This document shows, piece by piece, positions 54,511 to 64,000 of a stretch of 64,000 nucleotides of DNA. The stretch is from contig OZ020490.1 of NCBI GenBank assembly GCA_963971405.1, positions 18,191,464 through 18,255,463 of the forward strand, given 5' to 3'. Each line of letters begins with the position of its first letter. Within the stretch, counting starts at the first letter, position 1. The notes below the pieces were generated by a model. The model was not told where the DNA came from, searched no databases, and saw only the letters and a list, made by a program, of their open reading frames with translations. This DNA is from Psococerastis gibbosa (lineage: Eukaryota; Arthropoda; Insecta; Psocodea; Psocidae). The position numbers and the translations under genes are program-made.

Positions 54511-55290
54511 ACTCTGCAAACTAAGGGCGATTCCATTTAAGATATTATTCCAACACAATTTGTTCCGAAAGAACGAAACATAACTTTGGTCAATTAAGTC
54601 AAAGAAATCAGTTATGGCAGAGCTCAAAATGGTAAATTTGGAAAATTAAGTGCCGTTGGTTGGCCCCTAAATGGCCCTTTAAAATCTTTCGATGCCCTTA
54701 TCTCTTGCGTTTTATTCCGCGTATAACCCATTTAGACATCAATTTCATTTCAATAACTGGCATGCTATCTTTTTTAGTGCTGGTTAATATTTTTTACCTA
54801 ATGAACTTTTCTTGAACAATAAATTGTTTGGAGTTTCTTAGATGCTTACTCAATGTTACAAAAGAATTGTCTCCTTTGTATTTAAGAGTAGTCATTTGGA
54901 ATACACTACTATAATTTTTCAGCTTCATTTGCAGTATAACTGTGATTCGAAAGTGTTTTAAGGAAAATTCCAATAAAAATGACAACCGTGAATCTAATTT
55001 TAAAAAATGCTTAATTGCAGGAAAAATTGGCATTACCGAAACATTGGAGAGGAGATTATAAAAGGGGAAGGAGCAAAGCTTAGGAAGGAGAACCAAGAAG
55101 CCCTTTTTTTTATTAAGAAATTGAAAATTTCATTAGATTATTAATCCCTAGAAATTAGTCCTTTAAAACTTAACGAAGGGGAACCAATCCCAATTAAGGA
55201 AAATATAGACTGCGGACTAATATATTGGTAATTATTAAAAAGCATAAAATCTCATCGCTCAAGATTATACAATACAATAGTATTATTATT
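54511..55290. other. No gene seen
   Basis: The 100-codon minus-strand frame at 54794-55096 has no recognisable motif. Confidence 0.55.
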
Positions 55291-55525
55291 CAGGACATGT
55301 AGCGTAGTGGTACGGACTCTGACTATCACCCGAAAGTTTGTTGGTTCGAGTCCCACACTAGCTACATTTTCTGGCCATGCTTCGGAGGGCATGTAAACCA
55401 GACGGTCCCGGGCCTTCCTAGTTGAGTGTAAGAGACGGCTTTACAGCCCTAATTCCGTTAGGTTGGCTTAATAATAGAAACAATAAAAAGTCCTTATTTA
55501 TTTATTTTATTTATTTATTTATAAT
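55291..55525 (+). mobile_element. SINE-A, full-length copy
   Basis: The tRNA-derived head begins AGGACATGTAGCGTAGTGG (A box) and has a perfect B box, GGTTCGAGTCC. The body carries CTTCGGAGGGCATGTAAACC and CCTAGTTGAGTGTAAGAGA. It ends with AGTCCTTATTTATTTATT and a TTTA-rich tail. It is the clearest copy of a family present at least eight times in this window. Transcription would be by Pol III from the internal boxes, with LINE-encoded enzymes copying it. Confidence 0.85.
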
Positions 55526-57125
55526 AGTAGGCCTATTCTATAATGCGTAGCCTGTGTTATAAAATAAAAATAAATAACTATTGCCAATTTTGTACTGCCA
55601 AAATGACTTGCGTTATTTTTATAGTAACGCAGGCTATTGTATAGATTCAATATTTTTACTGTTCGGTGTAAATAAAAAATTTACAAATTTATCTTTAAAT
55701 ATGTTGCAATTTTAGAAGGGTTCATTCCTTTTGATTATTCGCTACATTATTTTAAATGGTAGGGTTATCTTTTAATGAATTTTTGAATGACTCAATACGG
55801 TTAAGGGGTTTAAGCGTTGAGTGAAAATTTTATCTAATTTTCCCGAGAAATGCTCGGTTGGTTTTAATTAGGGGCGGGTGAGGATTACAGTTTTTGAGAA
55901 GCGCAAAAGTTTTCTTTCTGAAATGTATTTATTTTTATTTGGCGTTATTTCTCCTTTCTTCCGCAGTGTAGTTACGAGTTGGGCAAATAAATTATCTTAA
56001 TTGAAGGATTCTTCTACGGCTGTAAAATTTCCATCAAATCAACATTCAAATTCACAAATCGATAAATTTGTCCTTTTTTGTATTAATGTAATCAATTTAC
56101 TATTGCAGCAGCTCATGCAATTCTATAAGATTATATATGAAATTGTGGACCGAAAGGCCCCAAATTTGCCCAAATGGGAAATAAGGAAATTTGTTCTTTC
56201 CTTCTTCTTTTTCTCTCTACCAATGATTCTTCTACACTGCTTCTCTTCTCATCCCTTCATTTCTAATCCTGATGTTCTGATGAACTATTACGTACATCTT
56301 AGGTGCTTGTATTATTAGAAAGAAAGGAAAAAAAATGCCATTATTTTCACAATGGGTAAATTTGGGGAATTTCGAAATAAGAGAATCAAGGAAATTCTGG
56401 ACTCCCTCGGGGTTGCTTTAAAGCAGAAATGCTAAAAGCAGGTGTTGGAAAAAACAAAAATAATACTGTGGAATATAGATGTATTTGATTTGAATTGATT
56501 TGATGCTAACTATTTTACGTTATCTTGTTTACATTGGAATATTTGGAAATTATGTAAGCGATGGACTGAGCCGACTATGATTGTGAAAAGCTTTCCAAAA
56601 GCAATAAGGGCTCAAAAGAAGTGAAAGTCGTGGTTTATTAAGTAATAACGACAATGTAGTGATCTCATCGCCAAGAAAAACTTAGCCGGAAAGTTTTCCG
56701 ATATAACATTTTTTTCTTAGCCCCTATAACTTTAAACGATCGCTTATTATTCTCAAAGTCAATTCCCCCATCGCTCATGCAACTCTTAAGGGAAAAGGTG
56801 ATTTCCTTTTTGTAATACCACATAATGGTATCTTTACCTACGCCAAAACTTTAATAGGGTGGTATTTTATATTTAGTGATAGAAATCATTATAAAACTGT
56901 GCGGGGAAGAGGGAGCCAAGTGTACAGAATTTTTTCGGAATTTCTTTGAGGTAACCTAACCCTCCCATGTAACAATGAATAGCGAAAAAAATTACTATTT
57001 GTTGTGTAAATTAAAAGGAGTTGCAGTGTTACAGTGCCTATCTACGGGTATATACTATATGTGTTTACGTATTAAAATGAATTTCTCCAGACGGTAAAAC
57101 ATTCACTTATAAAACAATTAATCAT
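55526..57125. other. No gene seen
   Basis: The frame at 56001-56318 (105 codons) shows no domain. A repeat-D-like tail is at about 56423-56465. Confidence 0.55.
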
Positions 57126-57260
57126 ATAGAATTTTTTAGTAAGTAAGTAAGTATTTATTAATCAAAAAACGCAATACAATTAATAAATATCCACGGGCCA
57201 CACCAAGTGCACCCTGTGAAGGGGACTTGCGTCGTGGCCCAATTCAAGTTCCAATATTAA
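57126..57260 (-). mobile_element. Probable LINE 3' UTR with (TTAC)n tail
   Basis: On the minus strand TGGGCCACGACGCAAGTCC, CACTTGGTGTGGCCCGTGG and ATTAATAAATAC are followed by (TTAC)n at 57126-57144. The two GGGCCAC-type blocks can form a stem. The tail resembles that of the LINE ending at 44072, but sequence identity was not established. Confidence 0.45.
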
Positions 57261-57524
57261 AAATATCTCCTTGGTCGGTCAGAAGAGGAAATGTACATTA
57301 CTCTGAGATCAATAAAGGTAGGTATTACAACTGTCAGTGGTCCAGTAGACAATTAGTACTTCTTCTAATAATTCTGCTCTCTTAAGAATTAATTGGAAAA
57401 CATACACACAACGAACAAATTTCCCAGATATACCGCTTATTCGGTATTATAAAGGACCTTCAGGTCTATATATAATATACATATAATAATTGAGGGAAGA
57501 AAATACACTAAGCTATTTTTGCTT

Positions 57525-57800
57525 TTGTACTATTTGAAACTCCTGGCTTCACCCTTGAACAAGCGAAGCCTTTTTTCTTCTGCAGTAACCGTCGGAGGAT
57601 TCTTATACAAGTTTCTACCAAATTTGAATGACGCATTGGTCCATTCGTTTGGGCTCAAGCTCGGTAGCTTTGTTTACAAACACACAAATACACCACTCCC
57701 AAAACCACTTTTTCGGACCCAGGGGACATGTGAATAACAAAATCTTGAAATCGAAAATTTAGACCATCACAATATTTCGTATAAATGGGAGAAATTAACA
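57525..57800 (-). mobile_element. CTTTCC dispersed repeat, old fragment
   Basis: CCAAAACCACTTTTTCGGAC, GAAATCGAAAATTTAGACCA and TCACAATATTTCGTATAAAT are a diverged left end in reverse. Confidence 0.5.
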
Positions 57801-59149
57801 ACTCTTGTGATTATATAGGCCTGCTGTATATGCATTGTATTTTACTATATCAGTTTACATTGCTCACGACCATGGTTCTCGGCACAGTACTGTAAGGTAG
57901 ATATTTAAAAATATTTATTACAAAGAATGGACGAGTCAATTTAACAAAATTTTTATATTCTTCCCTCCACAGCCACAAAAAATTGTTAAATGAAAAATTC
58001 ATAAACAATTAGGTCCATAGATAATTTTCATCTCTTAAGTAGTTTAGCCTCTTTTTTGATTTAAGAAATAAGGTTCAATTTTCACTTTCTGATAGATAAT
58101 AACCTAAAGCAGTAAAACTAGAAGTACAAAAATCTATCAAAACCAAAACTTTTAACTGTCCAATTTGTTGGTTGTCCCCTTTTTGCAGACATATTGAACG
58201 ATTTTCCATCAATATTGACTGGTGACATAATTTACACCAAGAATGTGATTGGATGATACCCTCTCTCAAAAGGGGCATAAATTACTTTTCCATTTAAGTC
58301 ATTTTTTATATATTTCGTATGAGTTTTATTAATACCTTACAAATAAATAAGCTGATTTGTTCTCTTACACATCACAAGTAGGTAGTACCCAGTCCCGGAT
58401 TAAGCCAGTGCGGGGCCTGTAGCAAATTCTGACAAGGGGCCTTAGGTTTGCTCTAGGTACTCAAGTTTAGGGTATAAAATAAAACTGTTACAAATAAACT
58501 TTTAAATTTTCGGAAAAACGCCCCTATCCAAATTAATATTTTTTTATTATTTTCTTTAAAACTTTCCTACGTAATATGTGCCATACGATACCTTTCAAAA
58601 ACTCCATTTCCTCAATCGAAAAGATAAAACACCCATAAATTGCATCAACTCAAAAATTGGGTTCCTTTCTTAGACGTTTCAAAAATATTCAGCATCTATT
58701 TTAGGCTTCTTGTTAAATATAAAACATCCGCTGACAGAAATAGAATACCGTGGAACGAAACATTTTTAGGAAACCCGTTGATCTTAATCTTCGGTAAGCA
58801 GCCGGAAGGCAAGAGAAAAAATAAGAAATGGACGTCAGGAAATGCAGAATTTGGTAAACTGGTCACATTTGCCGATAACTGTGTATCGGCTAGGCCGACC
58901 TGGCCAATACAAAGGTCGGCTTATTCGGGCCCGTTGAACCGACAACGAAAGTAATGATGTCATTTTCAATTTTCTTTTTATCTTTTTCCTTTTTGTGACC
59001 CCCGGTACTTTCATCAGTCCTTGCAGTTCGCCCTCTAATTCAGCAACTTGTTCAAAAATTTGTCAAGTTACTTCTTACTCAGGACGAGAGCCCTCACCAC
59101 AGTGTGGTATACACAAGGTAAGGGAAAGCTGAACAGTATCAGAGCAGTG
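57801..59149. other. No gene seen
   Basis: The 104-codon frame at 58640-58954 is unrecognised. GGGGCCTGTAGCAAATTCTG near 58415 looks like a MITE end, but no partner was found. Confidence 0.5.
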
Positions 59150-59347
59150 GTCTCTGTCGGGACAACTGTCGGGGGTTTTTCTTGCAGAATGTGTGGAGGC
59201 AAGTGAGATACTGTAGCACACATCCTGTCCATATGCACAACGTTCTGGCGGGAAAGGATGGTGTGTTTTGAACAGGCGGTTTCCGACAGCGCCACAAGAA
59301 AGAACAGCAAGCTTACAGAAATAGTGCGGTTCGCGAAGCTGAACTAA
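59150..59347 (+). pseudogene. LINE C-terminus with CCHC zinc motif
   Basis: From 59183 the frame reads CRMCGGK, a stop, DTVAHILSICTTFWRERM, CFEQAVSDSATRK and IVRFAKLN, then TAA at 59345. C-X2-C...H-X4-C followed by F is the C-terminal zinc motif of several LINE clades. One in-frame TGA breaks it. Confidence 0.65.
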
Positions 59348-59630
59348 TTGGGCCTGGGGGATAATATATGCAGGGAGTTGCTACCAACCAATCGTTGAGA
59401 TGTGACCTTAGAAGAAAGAAATTCCCGTCAAACACATTGTGAGCTTGCAACAATTTGAATTCCTTTGGAAAGCGCGGGAAACTTCAAAATTTCATTCAAT
59501 CGTAGTTTTCCAACGCCTGGTTTCAGCATTTCCGCTTCAAGCAATGTTTTCAGCCTGGCGGAGGTCGGGGGAGTGAGTCTGTGGGTTAACTTGAGGCACT
59601 TTGAGTGCACACTACCAAGTTTCCTGGAGT

Positions 59631-59707
59631 CAGTGGCGGATTCGCGGGGGGGGGGGATAAAACTCAAAACTTGCGACCCCCTAAATTTTCCTCTGGATCC
59701 GCCCTTG
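59631..59707. mobile_element. Very short hAT-like MITE (77 bp)
   Basis: Ends CAGTGGCGGATTCG and GGATCCGCCCTTG with a G run at the left. Flanking octamers CCTGGAGT and TCTGGAGT match at 7 of 8 positions. Confidence 0.7.
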
Positions 59708-60331
59708 TCTGGAGTTTGGCACAAGCACTGTTTTGGTGGATTAAACTTGGTATTACCGTTGGCAATCGTAGTTTGTAGCATGATTCACCAAAAACTAATT
59801 CTTGCAAGAAAAGAATTGTTTAACAGTGATTTTAATAAATTGCCTTAGTGTAGTGCATGTTAAAGCCACGTTTAGAAGATTTCTAATGTTATTTCGATTA
59901 AATTTGGTTACAAAATATTGTAATTTACTATACGATAAGCTCACAACAGCAGAAGCTTTGTATTTGGTTATACGCTCGTACCTACAATAAACTGCAACTG
60001 AAATATGACAAAGCCAACTTTCTCCCCTCTCTCACCCCATACCATATACATCCGGTATTTGCGAAATCCGAAAAAATTCAACTTTCTGCATTTTTTGTCT
60101 GTCAAAAACAAATTTTTCGCTGATAATAGCGAACAATTTGCTGTCAGCATGGCGTTCCCCTATTCGTCACGTTATAAAAACGAAATGTAGGCCTACTATT
60201 TATAGCCCGGAAACAACGTAAAAGCGCGTCAAAACAGTCATTTCACGGAGTCAGAAGCAGGGTTGAATTTCTCTTTGTGTTTTGCTTCATTTTTTTTTTG
60301 TCAACAAATTAATACGAATTTGATTTACCTT
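59708..60331. other. No gene seen
   Basis: Short opposing frames at 59968-60190 without known motif. Confidence 0.55.
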
Positions 60332-60730
60332 GGCCGACCATTCCACTTGTCAATATTTCGTCATTTTTGATGAGATTTATTCTTCACTCTATGTCATTGA
60401 CCATTTTCGCATATTAAAAATTGATCAATAATCATAGAGTAGATACAATAACAAACTAAAATTAAATAAGGGCGTCGCTTGGCGATGATAAATAATTGCA
60501 ATTAATTTTTTGAGAACGAACGAATTATTTCACAATTTAAATCATAAAATTTCTTGTAGATTATAAAATTAATAGAAAGATGGTGGGCAAACTTACAAAA
60601 TTGAAAACTATAATCTTCAATTATTGAAGACAAGTGAAATGAGGTGAAAAATATAAATGCAACATTGATGATAATTCCGTCAATGACATTATCAAAATTG
60701 ATGAAAAACTGACAAGTGGAATAGCCGCCT
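60332..60730. mobile_element. MITE TIR-5-related, diverged copy
   Basis: GGCCGACCATTCCACTTGTC and CATTTTTGATGAGAT on the left, ATTGATGAAAAACTGACAAG and TGGAATAGCCGCC on the right. The TTGATCAATAATCATA centre is kept. Confidence 0.7.
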
Positions 60731-61002
60731 TAGAGAGGCAGTATCGAGTGTTTCCGCGCTTCCCCTGGTGTGATCGAATGAAATCCACGTGCAGTAGATC
60801 ATGGCATTAAGGGCCTTATCAGGGGTAAATCCTATCGGTACCGCCCGCCCCTCTGAACCACCAATGCTGAAACTGTGTGCTAAACATATAATAAAGAAAT
60901 TTATAAATACATTGCTTCTTCTTCGGCCGGTGCTCCCCTGAGCCAAAGGAATATATTCATAAAATAATACGTTATTAATTATATGATACAGATACAAGAA
61001 CC

Positions 61003-61836
61003 GGTCCGAGTTTACTCGAACATGCTTTTCAATTTATCAAAATTAGCAGAGAAAATGAGTAATTTCATGGTAAATAATTTTCCTATGGTTAAATTTCCGA
61101 AATCTTGGGGGGGGGGTTGTCCACCTGACGTCACTAGAGGTGAGATAAATTCTAGATAGGTCAGATAAGCACATTACCACACAGCAATACTGGCAGGGCA
61201 CGCAATGCATTTGAGCGTGAATTTTCTATCATTTAAAAAAACAAAACATTTTTTTGTACAAAACCTAATACTTTTCTGGGAAAGCAAGCTGTCCGATTTC
61301 GTTACACAATTTAACACCTACAACATACCGGAAAGTAGAAATCATCGATAGAAAGGTTTCGCAGAAAAATTATTTTTTAGTCATTTTTCATGAACATTTA
61401 TTTATTTTTATTTTTTTACTCCCAGAAACAAACTATCAAGGGGCAAGCGACCCCCCGCATTTTATCAACATTAATAACAACTACAAAATATGTGAATTTA
61501 AAAGAAATCGTTGTAACCGTTTTTGAGAAATAATTTTTTTAGACGTTTTTTTCGGAGTTTTTTTTAGAATAAAACCCCTCTAAATTGAGTAAGTCCCAAA
61601 TAAAAAAAATAATCCCGAGGTATGATTTTTGCAAACCTACATGCCACATTTCAACAAAATGGGCCGAGTACTTTGCCCGTAAATCGACGCACAGACAGAC
61701 AGAACGACAGACATTTCGTAAAAACCACTTTGTTGGGTTCCTGGGACCTTAAAATGTGTAAATCCGTTGAAATCTCGGAATCGAAAATTTCGACCGTCAC
61801 AAAGCTTTCCTTATACTACGTATAAATTGGGAAGCA
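61003..61836 (-). mobile_element. CTTTCC dispersed repeat, near complete
   Basis: Starts AACCGGTCCGAGTTTACTCG and ends CTACGTATAAATTGGGAAGC on the plus strand. All family blocks are present in reverse. Confidence 0.8.
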
Positions 61837-62687
61837 AAAATTCTGTGGGTCGCCAAGTTAATAAACTTGTCGGAGGTTTGCGCAGTAAACGCTGTAGATG
61901 AAGCAACATGTTGTCTATTACACGTCTGTGTTTTAAATTTTTAATTTCATATCACTTTCAAACTATTTACCTATTTAAAATTAAAATAAGTAAAATATTT
62001 AAAAGATATTAGTTGCATTGCGATACATTCGATTAATTCATTAATTAATTCATTTAGTCGTTCAAGAATTATTCTAATGAAAATGGTCATACACAATAGA
62101 CCATTTTAATTCTAAAAGGGCCAAACATACAAGTCTTACTTAGGAACAGGAAGTAAATGCATGAGATAGCCTCCACTAGGTTTTGTTGCTTCTAATAAGT
62201 CAAGTGTTATTGTGGTTCAGATGGAACGTAATAAAGGGTCTTCCCCCTTTGCGAACCCCCCCCCCCCCCCTCCTCCTTCTCATGACTGGATATGAAGAAG
62301 TTGGGCGCTTTCCCAGAGCGTCTTGCCACTAGCTTTGTTGTCACATACCGTATATCCGGCCCCTATTCATCTCTTGCGTCTCCAGGTGGTTCCTCTGAGG
62401 TTTCCTTAGGGGTTAACAACGAGTGGGGGTGGGGGTAGGCTATGAATTTTGGTCTTTATGGTCTCGTGTTTATTTCCAAACATTTGCTTTTGTTGATATC
62501 TATCTTGTGCTGGGTTGTTAATATATTGTACTGTATACGTTATTTTGGAAGTAATTTGAATTTGAGAGTCAGGGAGGGTGATAACTGAGGGGAAATACTT
62601 AACATTTTAGCGCTTGTATTATTTAAGGTATGAAATTACAGTTGCAGGACTATTCGCTGCCATAATTATTCATAGTTAAGGGTGAGG
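61837..62687. other. No gene seen
   Basis: AT-rich with a C run at about 62259-62270; nothing else supported. Confidence 0.6.
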
Positions 62688-63042
62688 AACCCCACTTTCA
62701 GTTTTTTTCCACCCAAAATGTCTCGTAAAATATCGATCGTGGGGCCATAAATGATGTGCTACAAGTTAGAAAAAATATTCATCAACCCTTTGATACACAT
62801 TAATTGCCGGTAACTAACCCCGAATGGCCACAGTTATTGAAACTTGATAATTTGTAAAAAAACAAAACAAAAAAAACAAAAACAGATACTGAGGATGTCC
62901 GGTCGAAGAAGTTCCAAAACTGTGGCTAATTGTTGATAATCACGGTCACATTTTTTTCTGTGACATTTTATTCATGAGTCTACGATGAGAAATTTTACGA
63001 GAAATTGGACTTATTGCAAAAAAACTGAACATGTGGGGGGGG
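62688..63042. mobile_element. Possible TIR element
   Basis: CCCCACTTTCAGTTTTTTTC and TCTCGTAAAATAT on the left are matched by TTTTACGAGAAAT-type sequence and GCAAAAAAACTGAACATGTG then GGGG on the right, in inverted orientation. Only one copy was seen. Confidence 0.5.
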
Positions 63043-63950
63043 GGGTCCATTAAAAAAAAAAAAAATCTTGCTCTTATGAGCATTTTCAACAGAGATTTAA
63101 CATAATTATTATTTAATTGATTGTAAACTTGTTTTTGCTTTTACGCTATTTAAATTAACCTCTGGCTCAAGTTCGCAACCTTCAATAAAGCCAACTCAGC
63201 CTCAAATAGGGAAAATTGCAAAAAACACTGGTGGCTGTTGAAAAACAAATAAAAGCTAACTTGGTAATGGCTAAACATTAATATCGCTTCTCCGAACTCC
63301 CTCCCCCTCTCCCCGTAATTACAGGACAATAATTGATTGTTCATCAAAAGTGTGCCTACTGAAGCGTAGGTACTCGTATTTCGTAAAAAAACAGGCGGCC
63401 CAGCTGTACATAGGGAGAAATATTTTTAATAATGAAATATCATATCACTGACAAAGAGTCTCGCTCCCATAAAAACAAAAAAAAAATCTTTTGAGGCCTA
63501 TTTTTAATTTTGAAACCATCCAGATTGTATTCTCTTCCAAATGGCCATTGAAATATTTTTACAATAAGAATAAAAAAATAAAAAAATTAGTCGTGTCGAA
63601 TATGAAAAAGATTGGATTTCTATTGTATGGTTACAGGCAGCTACGCCAGATAAAATTACGTACCGTACCATTTTTGTGGGGAATAAAATTTCAGCACTGA
63701 TATCGTATTCAGATTCAGACTAAAGTTCTTAGAATTCCTTGCGTACAAACGTTCACAAGGTAAATGCACTCCAATAAAGATACGATCGTATAAATCTTTT
63801 TCGGGTACTACCTATTCCGATTGTAAAATTTTCCATGTCCTCACAATTCACTAAACACCGGTTTTGATTCTTCTGCTACAGCTAGAGCTGTTTTAAGAAT
63901 TTCTGTTTATGAAAAAATAAATAGAAATAGAAAATGTAGAAGAGCATGTT
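63043..63950. other. No gene seen
   Basis: Frames at 63150-63347 and 63491-63700 are unrecognised. Confidence 0.6.
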
Positions 63951-64000
63951 AAGACATGTAGATTAGTGGTACGGAATCTGACTTTCACCCGAAAGGTAGT
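63951..64000 (+). mobile_element. SINE-A head, cut by the window end
   Basis: The last 50 bases read AAGACATGTAGATTAGTGG and GACTTTCACCCGAAAGG, the start of another SINE-A copy. The rest lies outside the window. Confidence 0.75.

Noticed and set aside
59465-59848. 127-codon plus-strand frame as a gene
   Set aside because: It crosses the 77-bp hAT-like MITE with its G run and has no domain.

Overview
This is an AT-rich nuclear window from an animal, most likely an invertebrate. The evidence for that is an intact eukaryotic tRNA-Gln gene, tRNA-derived SINEs with Pol III A and B boxes, several LINE clades, a Ty3/gypsy element, a Helitron-like element and many families of miniature inverted-repeat (MITE-like) elements. 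The sequence alone does not fix the phylum; arthropod and mollusc would both fit. I found no host protein-coding gene that I can support. Most open frames here are under 130 codons and look like chance frames or remnants of mobile elements.

The only intact protein-coding unit is a Ty3/gypsy retrotransposon at 49735-53810, on the minus strand. It has identical 172-bp LTRs and a perfect 5-bp target duplication. Its gag-protease frame lacks the usual N-terminal part of gag and starts almost at the 5' LTR, so this recent insertion is probably defective in cis. Its pol frame (RT, RNase H, integrase) has all catalytic residues and is offset by one base from gag.

The rest is a layered field of repeats. 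0-12.4 kb: LINE 3' fragments, SINE-B copies, poly-G hAT-like MITEs, a Helitron-like element inside an older MITE-like repeat, and a 171-bp palindromic MITE. 12.2-15.6 kb: a LINE reverse-transcriptase frame split by a TTAA-flanked MITE, and another copy of that MITE holding further insertions. 16-20 kb: SINE-A, a duplicated TIR element, the first TIR-5 foldback copy and tRNA-like SINE-C units. 23-32 kb: a long dispersed repeat, a SINE carrying two later insertions, the tRNA-Gln gene, LINE and SINE-B fragments, and a Penelope-like terminal repeat pair. 33-40.8 kb: LINE pieces, a roughly 262-bp tandem array, and five 102-bp tandem units that keep one frame open. 42.8-49.5 kb: two LINE C-termini, one split by a TIR element that itself holds another repeat, then hAT-like and foldback MITEs. 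53.8-64 kb: more SINE, MITE and LINE fragments, ending in a SINE-A copy cut by the window edge.

The main value of the window is its insertion chronology: perfect target duplications, MITEs inside LINE frames and nested elements give clear relative dates. No CRISPR array, operon or prokaryotic feature is present. I did not find a convincing new gene system; the best leads are listed as findings.
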